Assembly (NCBI GenBank): GCA_015767395.1
Contig: JADWMI010000046.1
Location: 1-12,472, forward strand
Direction: 5' to 3'
DNA: 12,472 nucleotides
Source of the DNA: Bacteroidota bacterium
GTDB lineage: Bacteria; Bacteroidota; Bacteroidia; Flavobacteriales; Flavobacteriaceae
Shown here: piece by piece, positions 1 to 6,736 of the stretch
Position numbering within the stretch: the first letter of the stretch is position 1
How the letters are laid out: the number at the start of each line of letters is the position of its first letter
Translations under genes and position numbers: made by a program
Notes under the pieces: model-generated
Database searches by the model: none
The model's input: only the letters and a program-made list of their open reading frames with translations
What the model was told of the DNA's origin: nothing

Positions 1-117
1 CATGGTTTGGGACTTTCATATGTTAAAAAAATTATAGAAATTCATCAAGGTGAAATTAGTGTTGAAAGTGAAAAAGGAATTGGAAGTACCTTTATTATTA
101 ATTTGCCTTTGATTTAA
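1..117 (+). CDS. Sensor histidine kinase, C-terminal end (partial)
   Basis: The reading frame is open from the first base and gives 38 residues before a TAA stop. It begins [17 protein letters not shown] and ends in [11 protein letters not shown]. This is the end of a HATPase_c domain: [10 protein letters not shown] is the G2 box that closes over ATP, and GxGSTFxxxLP is the last beta-strand signature of the family. The kinase would autophosphorylate a histidine and pass the phosphate to the response regulator that starts 9 bases after its stop codon. The sensor, membrane and dimerisation parts lie outside the window, so the signal cannot be inferred. The neighbouring OmpR-type regulator suggests an RprX/RprY-like pair, but that is inference. 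Confidence 0.88.
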   Translation, partial: HGLGLSYVKKIIEIHQGEISVESEKGIGSTFIINLPLI

Positions 118-126
118 ATTAAAAAT

Positions 127-825
127 ATGGAAAATAATAAAATTTTATTAGTAGAAGACGATCCGAATTTTGGAACAGTTTTAAAAGATTATTTATCGTT
201 GAACGATTATAATGTTACACTAGCAAAAGATGGTTTGGAAGGCTTGATTATGTTTAAAAACGACGAATATGATTTGTGTATTTTAGATGTTATGATGCCT
301 CGGAAAGATGGTTTTTCGTTGGCTAAAGATATTAGAGCAACAAATTTAGAAGTGCCAATTATCTTTTTGACAGCTAAAACAATGAAAGAAGATGTTTTAA
401 AAGGGTACCAGGCTGGGGCAGATGATTATTTGAATAAACCATTTGACTCTGAGGTGCTTTTGTACAAAATTAAAGCCATTTTACAACGTAAAGAAACTGA
501 AAAAAGTACTGAAGAAGAGTCTTTTGAATTTAAAATTGGGCAATTTGAGTTTAATTCAAAATTACGTCATTTATCATTTAATGAAGAAGAAGTTCAAAAG
601 CTTTCACCTAAAGAAAGTAAATTGCTAAAATTATTAGCAGTTCATAAAAATGATTTAATGCCTCGTGAACTGGCCTTGACTAAAATTTGGAGAGACGACA
701 ATTATTTTACATCACGTAGTATGGATGTTTACATTGCAAAACTTCGTAAATATTTGAAAAAAGACGAAAACGTAGAGATCATAAATATTCATGGAGAAGG
801 GTTTAGACTGATTGATAAAACCTAG
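127..825 (+). CDS. OmpR/PhoB-family response regulator (RprY-like)
   Basis: A 232-residue two-domain DNA-binding response regulator, the cytoplasmic output of a two-component system. The receiver domain covers about residues 4-120. It has the acidic pair D11/D12, the predicted phospho-acceptor D54 in CILDVMMP, the switch residue T82 (FLTAK) and the conserved K104 in NKPF. An OmpR-type winged helix fills about residues 134-230, with the recognition-helix region SRSMDVYIAKLRKYL and the C-terminal wing IHGEGFRL. The length is normal for the family. The gene starts 9 bases after the kinase stop, so the two are almost certainly one operon. It ends at the hairpin at 843-886. RprY of Bacteroides is the best-known relative with this layout; the target genes cannot be read from this window. 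Confidence 0.93.
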   Translation: MENNKILLVEDDPNFGTVLKDYLSLNDYNVTLAKDGLEGLIMFKNDEYDLCILDVMMPRKDGFSLAKDIRATNLEVPIIFLTAKTMKEDVLKGYQAGADDYLNKPFDSEVLLYKIKAILQRKETEKSTEEESFEFKIGQFEFNSKLRHLSFNEEEVQKLSPKESKLLKLLAVHKNDLMPRELALTKIWRDDNYFTSRSMDVYIAKLRKYLKKDENVEIINIHGEGFRLIDKT

Positions 826-842
826 TAATGTGATTAATTATA

Positions 843-886
843 AAAAAAAGAGAGATGCTGTATTTATGCAGAATCTCTCTTTTTTT
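843..886. terminator. Bidirectional rho-independent terminator
   Basis: A perfect 8-bp stem AGAGAGAT (849-856) / ATCTCTCT (873-880) continues, after one mismatch, into CTG (858-860) / CAG (869-871), with an 8-nt loop. An A-run (842-848) lies to the left and a T-run (881-886) to the right, so a U-tract follows the hairpin whichever strand is transcribed. It lies between the convergent ends of the response regulator and the hydrolase, whose stop codon is only 3 bases away, and can serve both. Confidence 0.9.
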
Positions 887-888
887 AG

Positions 889-1767
889 TTAGAAATGCAC
901 TGAAATAAAATTATCTAATTTATTATAGGTGTCATTTAGAGCGTTGCCTTGCCACCCATGACCTTCATTTTCATAAAGTGTAAATTCGTTTATTACATTT
1001 AATTCGTCTAATTTTAAATGTAAATCTACACCTTGGGATGTAGGAACCAAATCATCTTTTCCACCATAAAACAATAATGTAGGTATTGCATTTTTAGTGA
1101 CAATATGATATGGACTCAAGTTTTCGTAATATTCGGGATTCTCTTCAAAATTAACGCCGGTAATTAATTGAATACCTTTTATAAAGTTTGAATAATTAGG
1201 ATTCATAATATAATTTTCATCTGTGAAATTAGTAGGACCTACAATGCTACAAACCATTTCAACTTCTCTTAAATTATTATAAGCATATGAATATAATAAT
1301 GCCAAATGTCCTCCTGCACTTGTACCTATAAATCCATATCTTGACGAAATATAATATTCATTTGATTTATTTTTTAAATGTTTAATAGCTTCTTGAATAT
1401 CGTTTATTTGCATTGGAAATGGACTTTTTCCAATCGAGGCTAATTGATAATTTAGGTTTACAATCGCATAACTAGGGAAATTAGTTTTTAGGCTTGTTAC
1501 AAGCGGATTTAAATCCGCTTTGTCTCCACTAACCCAACTTCCTCCATGAACTAAAATCAATACTTTAGTATCTAAAATGGTTCTGTTTTCAGGTAAGTAA
1601 ATATCATAGTTCTGTAAAGGTTTTTCTCCGTATGAAACATTTAAATATTCAATGGCAATATTGGTATCAATTGAATCAATGTTATCGTTCTCTGAACAGG
1701 AAAAAAAACAAATAATAAATAAGGATGGAATAATAAATTTATTTATTATGTTTAATGAATATTTCAT
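889..1767 (-). CDS. Lipoprotein alpha/beta-hydrolase (esterase, BD-FAE/HSL-like)
   Basis: A 292-residue secreted serine hydrolase, probably a carboxylesterase acting at the cell envelope. Residues 1-23 form a lipoprotein signal peptide with lipobox FFSC and lipidated Cys24. The alpha/beta-hydrolase fold follows. HGG at 74-76 is the oxyanion-hole motif of hormone-sensitive-lipase/BD-FAE esterases, GTSAG (148-152) holds the nucleophile Ser150, GGKDDLVP gives the likely acid Asp238, and EGHGW gives the base His270, so the catalytic triad is complete. Related enzymes remove acetyl or feruloyl groups from plant or algal polysaccharides or hydrolyse short esters; the substrate here cannot be assigned. 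It is convergent with the response regulator and divergent from the YciO-type gene, with only 36 bases between the two starts. It stands alone rather than in a carbohydrate-degradation cluster. Confidence 0.88.
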   Translation of the reverse strand: MKYSLNIINKFIIPSLFIICFFSCSENDNIDSIDTNIAIEYLNVSYGEKPLQNYDIYLPENRTILDTKVLILVHGGSWVSGDKADLNPLVTSLKTNFPSYAIVNLNYQLASIGKSPFPMQINDIQEAIKHLKNKSNEYYISSRYGFIGTSAGGHLALLYSYAYNNLREVEMVCSIVGPTNFTDENYIMNPNYSNFIKGIQLITGVNFEENPEYYENLSPYHIVTKNAIPTLLFYGGKDDLVPTSQGVDLHLKLDELNVINEFTLYENEGHGWQGNALNDTYNKLDNFISVHF

Positions 1768-1784
1768 AATAGTTATTTAATAAG

Positions 1785-1794
1785 CGCAATATAT
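1785..1794 (-). promoter_or_regulatory. Possible promoter element, 10-mer shared with the sulfatase upstream region
   Basis: On the minus strand this reads ATATATTGCG, 17 bases before the hydrolase ATG. The same ten bases occur upstream of the sulfatase gene (6697-6706, minus strand). It resembles the -7 box TAnnTTTG of Bacteroidota with one T fewer. The promoter role is inferred from position and resemblance only. Confidence 0.3.
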
Positions 1795-1803
1795 AATAAA
1801 AAG

Positions 1804-2427
1804 ATGTCACAATTAATCAAAATATATGAAGAAAATCCAAACGAACGTGAAATCGATAAGATCGTAAAGATTTTAAAAAAAGGTGGATTAATTATTTATC
1901 CTACAGATACTGTTTATGGTTTGGGTTGCGATATTACCAATACCAAGGCTATGGAAAAGGTAGCGAAAATTAAAGGTGTAAAGCTAAATAAATCCAATTT
2001 TTCATTTATATGTTATGATTTAAGCAATCTTTCTGATTATGTTAAACAAATTGATACCGCTACGTTTAAAACGCTAAAGCGTAATTTACCGGGACCATAT
2101 ACTTTTATATTACCTGGAAACAATAATTTACCAAAAGCGTTTAAAAATAAGAGTACAGTTGGAATTCGTATCCCAGACAACAATATTATTAGAGAATTGG
2201 TTAAAAAGTTAGGAAACCCGATAGTTTCAACCTCAATTTATGATGAAGACGATTTAATTGAATATACGACCGACCCAGAATTGATTTATGAAAAATGGGG
2301 AGGTATAGTTGATATTGTAATTGATGGAGGATATGGAGACAATACACCATCAACAATTGTTGATTTATCTGAAGAGGGTGAAGTTTTAGTATTACGAAAG
2401 GGTAAAGGGAGTGTTGAAGGTTTGTAA
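1804..2427 (+). CDS. YrdC/Sua5 superfamily protein, YciO-type (annotated as threonylcarbamoyl-AMP synthase)
   Basis: 207 residues covering a single YrdC domain with no C-terminal Sua5 extension. The nucleotide/threonine pocket motifs are visible: YPTDTVYGLGC (32-42), LPGPYTFIL (95-103), TVGIRIP (118-124), STS (142-144) and TPSTIVDL (181-188). The family makes threonylcarbamoyl-AMP from threonine, bicarbonate and ATP, the first step of the t6A37 modification of ANN-decoding tRNAs. The opening MSQ, the segment NFSFICYDLSNLSDY and the length match E. coli YciO better than E. coli TsaC. YciO-type proteins have weak or uncertain activity, so the tRNA role here is an inference unless no other TsaC/Sua5 exists in the genome. 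The start is divergent from the hydrolase; the 3' end lies 8 bases from the convergent glycosyltransferase. Confidence 0.85.
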   Translation: MSQLIKIYEENPNEREIDKIVKILKKGGLIIYPTDTVYGLGCDITNTKAMEKVAKIKGVKLNKSNFSFICYDLSNLSDYVKQIDTATFKTLKRNLPGPYTFILPGNNNLPKAFKNKSTVGIRIPDNNIIRELVKKLGNPIVSTSIYDEDDLIEYTTDPELIYEKWGGIVDIVIDGGYGDNTPSTIVDLSEEGEVLVLRKGKGSVEGL

Positions 2428-2435
2428 TTTAGAAA

Positions 2436-3434
2436 CTACAAGTCATGATATTCTTTTTTTCCTCGAATAAAATATTTCCAAACAATGCATTTTATTTTAA
2501 AATAGTGATTGTTTTGTTGATATTTTTTTCTTTTTTTCAACGTTTTTGTTAAGTAATAGTAAAAACTAAAATGTGCACGTAATATGGCTAAAGTGTGAAT
2601 AGGTCGTAATTCAAATAAAAATTTCACACCTGCAATACCATCCAAGATCAATCGCATAAAAATTACTGGAAATAATTTAGAAGATGGTAAATTTTTAACC
2701 AATGAAAAAAGGCTGTTTCTAAAATTTAAAAAGGATTTTCTTGGACTTTCTTCTTTTAATGTTGCACCACCAACATGGTAAACAGTGGAAGTTCCCACAT
2801 ATTTAATGATGTAATTTAGGTTTTTAGCTCTCCAACACAAATCTATTTCTTCTTGATGGGCAAAATAATCTTCATCGAAACCTTTTAAATCAAAATAAAC
2901 GGCCGATCTAATAAAAAAACACGCTCCTGATGCCCAAAAAATATCACAAGTATCGTTGTATTGCTGATTGTCAGTTTCTAATTCAGAAAAAACGCGACCT
3001 CTGCAATATGGATACCCGTATTTATCAATAAAACCACCACCTGCACCAGCATACTCAAACATTGTTTTATTTTTGTAATCTAAAATTTTAGGTTGAATAA
3101 TAGCTGTTTTTGGTTCGTTTTTGAAGGTTGAAATTATGGGGTCTAGCCAGTTTTCTGTTACTTCAATATCTGAATTAACCAAGGCAAAAACATCAGCTTT
3201 AATATGTTTTAATGCATCATTATAACCTTTAGCATAACCGCCATTTTTTTTGTTTTGAATTACTGTTATTGTGGGGTATTTTTCTTTAATAAAATGAATT
3301 GAAGTGTCGGTTGAAGCGTTGTCGGCAACATAAATACGCACATTTTCTAAAGTGCTAAAATTTACTATTGAAGGAAGAAATTTTTCCAATAGTTGTTGTC
3401 CGTTCCAGTTTAATATGACGATTGCTATTTTCAC
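2436..3434 (-). CDS. Glycosyltransferase family 2 (rhamnosyltransferase-like)
   Basis: A 332-residue inverting GT-A glycosyltransferase. Residues 1-230 hold the family 2 core: IAIVILNWNG at the N-terminus, VADNAST with Asp38 contacting the nucleotide, GGYAKGYNDAL, and the metal-binding NSD (87-89). The acceptor-side motif is HQEEIDLCWR (193-202), preceded by ASGACFFIR, and YHVGG follows at 219-223. This arrangement is typical of WbbL-like rhamnosyl or related sugar transferases that build surface polysaccharide or glycolipid. The region after about residue 245 is basic with amphipathic or hydrophobic stretches, which fits attachment to the inner face of the membrane. The start is GTG (3434): KIAIVILNW is the expected N-terminus and a promoter box lies directly upstream. 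No other polysaccharide gene is nearby, so donor and acceptor are unknown. Confidence 0.9.
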   Translation of the reverse strand: MKIAIVILNWNGQQLLEKFLPSIVNFSTLENVRIYVADNASTDTSIHFIKEKYPTITVIQNKKNGGYAKGYNDALKHIKADVFALVNSDIEVTENWLDPIISTFKNEPKTAIIQPKILDYKNKTMFEYAGAGGGFIDKYGYPYCRGRVFSELETDNQQYNDTCDIFWASGACFFIRSAVYFDLKGFDEDYFAHQEEIDLCWRAKNLNYIIKYVGTSTVYHVGGATLKEESPRKSFLNFRNSLFSLVKNLPSSKLFPVIFMRLILDGIAGVKFLFELRPIHTLAILRAHFSFYYYLTKTLKKRKKYQQNNHYFKIKCIVWKYFIRGKKEYHDL

Positions 3435-3439
3435 AGGTG

Positions 3440-3447
3440 CAAACTTA
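3440..3447 (-). promoter_or_regulatory. Bacteroidota -7 box (TAAGTTTG) for the glycosyltransferase
   Basis: The minus strand reads TAAGTTTG, an exact match to TAnnTTTG, followed by CACCT and then the GTG start. Transcription normally begins about 7 bases after the G of this box, which puts the predicted 5' end at or inside the start codon, implying a leaderless or nearly leaderless mRNA. A clear -33 TTTG was not found, so the call rests on this box alone. Confidence 0.5.
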
Positions 3448-3480
3448 CTTTAAAAAAGATAAATTTGTATAAATTTTATC

Positions 3481-3930
3481 TTAATTATTGACATAAGTTG
3501 GAATGTTCTCTAAAAAAACATAGCATTCATTTTTAACATCCATAGAACAAAAAAAATGATCCAAACCATTGCTAACTATTAAATAATTTGCATTTAATTT
3601 TAAATTGTATCTGGCAATTTGGTCAAATGAAGACTGATTAATTTTTACCTTTGGTGCTTTGCATTCAACAATAATTTCGTGCAGGCCTTTGTTGTTGAAT
3701 ACTAAAATATCTGTCCGTTTTGTTAATTTGTTAATCGTTAGTTTTTTTTCAACAGCAATTAAAGAAATTGGATATTTTTTTTCTTCAATTAAATAATGAA
3801 CAATATGCTGTCGAACCCATTCTTCAGGAGTAAGAACGACATATTTTTTTCTAATGATATCAAAAATCACAAGCTTATTTTCGTTACTTTTGATTCTGAA
3901 TTTATATGTCGGCAAATTCAATGGCTGCAT
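3481..3930 (-). CDS. Orphan type I restriction HsdR-N domain protein (PD-(D/E)xK fold)
   Basis: A 149-residue protein consisting only of the HSDR_N-type nuclease-fold domain, the N-terminal piece of type I restriction R subunits, with no helicase or translocase part. The motif PEEWVRQHIVHYLI (35-48) is the usual family opening. TDILVFN (73-79) carries the metal-binding Asp74, IIVECKAP (86-93) gives the E-x-K pair Glu89/Lys91, and FDQIARYN (102-109) supplies the motif with Gln104. The catalytic set of a PD-(D/E)xK nuclease is therefore complete. No hsdM or hsdS gene is present, so this is not a restriction system. It is divergent from holA with only 29 bases between start codons; my recollection is that this pairing recurs in Bacteroidota, which hints at a replication or repair role. 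No function is established to my knowledge. Confidence 0.85.
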   Translation of the reverse strand: MQPLNLPTYKFRIKSNENKLVIFDIIRKKYVVLTPEEWVRQHIVHYLIEEKKYPISLIAVEKKLTINKLTKRTDILVFNNKGLHEIIVECKAPKVKINQSSFDQIARYNLKLNANYLIVSNGLDHFFCSMDVKNECYVFLENIPTYVNN

Positions 3931-3959
3931 ACAGCAAAAATGCTAATTTTTTTTAATAC

Positions 3960-4964
3960 ATGAGTGACGTTACCAAAATAGTTTCTGACATTAAAAATGG
4001 AAATATAAAGCCTATTTATTTTTTAATGGGTGAAGAACCTTATTATATTGATAAAATTTCAGAATTTATTGAGAAAAATATTCTTTCAGAAGAAGAAAGA
4101 GGGTTTAATCAAATGGTATTGTACGGAAGAGATGTTGAAATAGGAGATATCATTGACAACGCAAAACGTTTTCCTATGATGGCTGACCGGCAGGTTATTA
4201 TTGTGAAAGAAGCACAGGATTTGTCAAGAGTTATTGAGAATTTAGCACCTTATGCTGCCAATCCACTTTCTTCAACAGTATTGGTAGTATGTTATAAATA
4301 CAAAAAAATAGACAAGCGAAAAGCCTTGTACAAGGCTATTAATAAAAACGGTGGTTTGGTATATGAAAGTAAAAAATTATATGAAAACCAGGTTGCTGAA
4401 TGGATTAGGAGAGTTTTAGCGGGTAAAAAATATCAAATAGAGAATAAGGCTTCAAATATGCTTGTTGAGTTTTTAGGGTCTGATTTAAGTAAGATTAGCA
4501 ACGAATTGGATAAGTTAATGGTTGTTATTCCTTCAGGTTCTACAATTACAGCAAAGGCTATTGAAGAAAATATTGGGATTAGTAAAGATTACAATAATTT
4601 TGAATTGCGCAAAGCAGTTGGAGAAAGAGATGTTTTAAAAGCAAACCGAATAATCAATTATTTTGCTCATAATCAAAAAGCAAATCCGTTGATTATGACC
4701 ATTTCACTGTTGAATAGTTTTTTTACGCAGTTACTTATTTTTCATAGTTTAAGTGATAAATCAAAAAATAGTGCTGCAAGAGCGTTGGGTGTAAGTCCTT
4801 TTTTTATTTCCGATTATGTGGTTGCAGCAAAGAATTATCCCATGCGAAAAGTATCGCAAGTAATTGGCTTGTTACGCGATGCAGATGTGAAAGGTAAAGG
4901 AGTAGGGGCAAGCATTCCTGCAGGAGATATCTTAAAAGAATTGTTATTTAAGATTATTCATTGA
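3960..4964 (+). CDS. holA: DNA polymerase III subunit delta
   Basis: 334 residues, normal length for HolA, the wrench subunit of the clamp loader that binds and opens the beta clamp so that it can be placed on primed DNA. The N-terminus has the family motif IYFLMGEEPYYIDKI (19-33), where most AAA+ proteins have a P-loop; delta lacks a functional Walker A and does not hydrolyse ATP, and none is seen here. The lid region and three-helix domain follow (KASNMLVEFLGSDLSKISNELDKL at about 163-186), and the C-terminal oligomerisation domain occupies about 210-334. The ATG at 3960 is the first in-frame start. The gene is divergent from the HsdR-N gene, so both promoters must share 29 bases or reach into the neighbouring coding sequence. 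The 3' side is a repeat-containing spacer. Confidence 0.93.
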   Translation: MSDVTKIVSDIKNGNIKPIYFLMGEEPYYIDKISEFIEKNILSEEERGFNQMVLYGRDVEIGDIIDNAKRFPMMADRQVIIVKEAQDLSRVIENLAPYAANPLSSTVLVVCYKYKKIDKRKALYKAINKNGGLVYESKKLYENQVAEWIRRVLAGKKYQIENKASNMLVEFLGSDLSKISNELDKLMVVIPSGSTITAKAIEENIGISKDYNNFELRKAVGERDVLKANRIINYFAHNQKANPLIMTISLLNSFFTQLLIFHSLSDKSKNSAARALGVSPFFISDYVVAAKNYPMRKVSQVIGLLRDADVKGKGVGASIPAGDILKELLFKIIH

Positions 4965-5215
4965 TTTTTTAGATATGTAATGTTATTCCTACCTAGGCAG
5001 GAATCCAAAGTTAGCACGTAGAAAAATAAATGTATCTATATTTAGCTGTCTATTTAAAAATTGATAAAGGAGACTTTAGATTCATAGGATACTATTTTAA
5101 ATATTTATATAGTTCTCATGTTTTCACATGAATGACAACTTGAAAACGATATAAATCCGAACCAATAATTAATTAATAGTCCGGAAATCTTTCAACTTTA
5201 TTTACCAATTTAGTT
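4965..5215. other. Intergenic region with repeat copy 1, no gene seen
   Basis: 251 bases between the convergent 3' ends of holA and the sulfatase. I see no open frame worth calling, and no hairpin followed by a T-run. Most of it (4981-5137) is the hairpin-ended repeat described separately. The remainder is AT-rich without recognisable structure. Confidence 0.7.
4981..5137. repeat. Hairpin-ended intergenic repeat, copy 1 (long form)
   Basis: The element starts TGTTATTCCT and ends CATGAATGACA, so its ends are imperfect inverted repeats of each other (8 of the first 10 bases match). Each end also forms its own hairpin: ATTCCT (4985-4990) / AGGAAT (4999-5004) around CCTAGG on the left, and TCATG (5116-5120) / CATGA (5127-5131) on the right. 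The block AGGATACTATTTTA (5086-5099), TTATATAG, and the right hairpin recur in the same order at 6765-6815. This looks like a MITE- or REP-like extragenic element. No coding capacity is visible. Confidence 0.65.
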
Positions 5216-6667
5216 TTAAATTTTTTGATAACCTTTAAATTCTTCGCCAGGTTTTATATTAGGATACTTAACCATACTGGTTTTTAACGCAACGATTCTT
5301 TTCATAATAGGTTCCATTATCCAAGCATGGGTATACCCTTTGTTTCCCCATAATTCATAAGCTTCTTTTGGGTCATTTTTAATATCAAAAACTTGAGGGA
5401 AAGTGAATTTGGTAATTGCTGCAGAATGCGTAGATTCTGTAGCCATAAAATGCACTTTCATATTACGCCATTTTATAGCAAATAAATCATCACCAACAAA
5501 AACGATAAAATGATCACGATTGGATTTTTCTTGTTTTCCTAAGATAAAGTCTTTTTGATTTACACCGTCTATAGGGCGATCGGTAGGGATTAATCCATCT
5601 GCATTCGCAAAACTTGCAATTGTAGTGTACATATCAATATCACCTACAATTTCATCGGAAACACGTCCCGCTTTAATTTTATTTGGATACCTTATCATTG
5701 CAGGAGTACGTAAACCACCTTCGTAGGCCGTACTCAAACCACCTCTCCAAGGACCATTAGAACCACCGCCACCATCATCTCCTGAAGCCAAAGCAGTACC
5801 TTGCGGAAAGTTACCCGCACCATTATCGCCAGTTAAAATAACAACAGTATTATCTGCAATACCCGAATCTTTAATTGCTTTTAATATCAAGCCTATGTTG
5901 AAGTCTACCTCCATTTGCGTGTCGGCGTAGATACCTGCTTTAGACGCGTTTTCGAAGTCTGGATGCACCGTAAATGGAGGATGGAAATGTGTAAAAGCGA
6001 TATAACTAAAAAAAGGTTTACCAGTTTTGGCTTGTTTTTCAATATTTGCGATTGCGTGATTCGCAATTTCTCTATCTAATGTCACTTTTGCCGGAATATC
6101 AAATATTTTTACTTGTTTAGCGTCTTTACCTTTTACCCCTTCATAAATATAAGGTACAGCTGCGACTGAAGGATCCCATTGCGGGGTGTTAGTATAACCT
6201 GCTGCATTAGTACCTTCCTGAGTACCCCAGAAATAATCATACCCTTGATAGTTTGGTAATTTTTTAATATTTGCTCCTACGTGCCATTTTCCAAAAAGTG
6301 TTGTGTGATAACCCGCATCAGAAAGTAATTCGGGTAATGTATATTCCCAATTTGCTAAACCATCAGGCTCACCAGGAGCAGGCACTTTTTGATTACCAGT
6401 ACGTATAGGTAATCTACCTGTGTGAAGAGCAGAACGCGTTGGTGTACATTGGTTTTGTACATTAAAGTTTGTTAAACGAATGCCCTGACTCGCAAAATTG
6501 TCAATATTTGGTGTTTGAATAGTACTACCTTGGATACTTAAATCACCCCAGCCCCAATTATCTACTAACAAATAAATAATATTAGGTTTTTCTTGTGAAA
6601 AGGTAATTTGAGAAAATGATATTGTTAATACGAATAAAAGTGTTCTGGTTAAAATTATTTTTTTCAT
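5216..6667 (-). CDS. Exported arylsulfatase (type I, formylglycine-dependent)
   Basis: A 483-residue sulfatase removing sulfate esters, probably periplasmic. I start it at the ATG at 6667, because MKKIILTRTLLFVLTISF is a proper signal peptide (cleavage near FSQ, about residue 25); the in-frame extension to 6715 adds 16 residues ahead of it. The core motif is CTPTR (74-78), with Cys74 the residue converted to formylglycine. Further active-site motifs are VDNWGWGDL (35-43, metal site), GKWH (126-129), HFH (227-229) and TGDNG (279-283) with Asp281/Asn282. Two residues differ from classical arylsulfatases: DN replaces the DD metal pair, and Leu311 stands where GGK usually has the sulfate-binding Lys. 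I recall both in a bacterial arylsulfatase subgroup with the same QCTP(S/T)RSAL-TGR-IR pattern, so activity is not excluded. There is no sulfatase-maturating enzyme or SusCD pair nearby. Confidence 0.9.
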   Translation of the reverse strand: MKKIILTRTLLFVLTISFSQITFSQEKPNIIYLLVDNWGWGDLSIQGSTIQTPNIDNFASQGIRLTNFNVQNQCTPTRSALHTGRLPIRTGNQKVPAPGEPDGLANWEYTLPELLSDAGYHTTLFGKWHVGANIKKLPNYQGYDYFWGTQEGTNAAGYTNTPQWDPSVAAVPYIYEGVKGKDAKQVKIFDIPAKVTLDREIANHAIANIEKQAKTGKPFFSYIAFTHFHPPFTVHPDFENASKAGIYADTQMEVDFNIGLILKAIKDSGIADNTVVILTGDNGAGNFPQGTALASGDDGGGGSNGPWRGGLSTAYEGGLRTPAMIRYPNKIKAGRVSDEIVGDIDMYTTIASFANADGLIPTDRPIDGVNQKDFILGKQEKSNRDHFIVFVGDDLFAIKWRNMKVHFMATESTHSAAITKFTFPQVFDIKNDPKEAYELWGNKGYTHAWIMEPIMKRIVALKTSMVKYPNIKPGEEFKGYQKI

Positions 6668-6696
6668 AGTGTCTAGTAGTAGATTAAAATTTAGTA

Positions 6697-6706
6697 CGCA
6701 ATATAT
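6697..6706 (-). promoter_or_regulatory. Possible promoter element, 10-mer shared with the hydrolase upstream region
   Basis: The minus strand reads ATATATTGCG, 29 bases before the sulfatase ATG, with CTTTTG a short distance upstream as a possible -33 element. The identical ten bases precede the lipoprotein hydrolase (1785-1794). Assignment as a -7-like box is tentative. Confidence 0.3.
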
Positions 6707-6736
6707 TAAATTCAAAAGAATTAGAATGTTGTTTTA

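Noticed and set aside
443..628. 61-residue open frame inside the response regulator
   Set aside because: It is a low-complexity Lys/Leu-rich frame, out of register with an intact and conserved gene.
2422..2441. Terminator hairpin between the YciO-type gene and the glycosyltransferase (TTGTA / TACAA)
   Set aside because: The stem is only 5 bp, overlaps both stop codons, and the T-run comes about 10 bases later, so it is not a convincing intrinsic terminator.
3481..3930. A type I restriction-modification system
   Set aside because: Only the HsdR N-terminal domain is present; there is no helicase part, methylase or specificity subunit in the window.
4981..5137. CRISPR array or attachment site
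   Set aside because: There are only two diverged copies in the window, 1.6 kb apart with a gene between them, and no regular spacers or integrase.
6668..6715. N-terminal extension of the sulfatase
   Set aside because: It would place 16 residues before a complete signal peptide; the ATG at 6667 gives a normal secreted protein.
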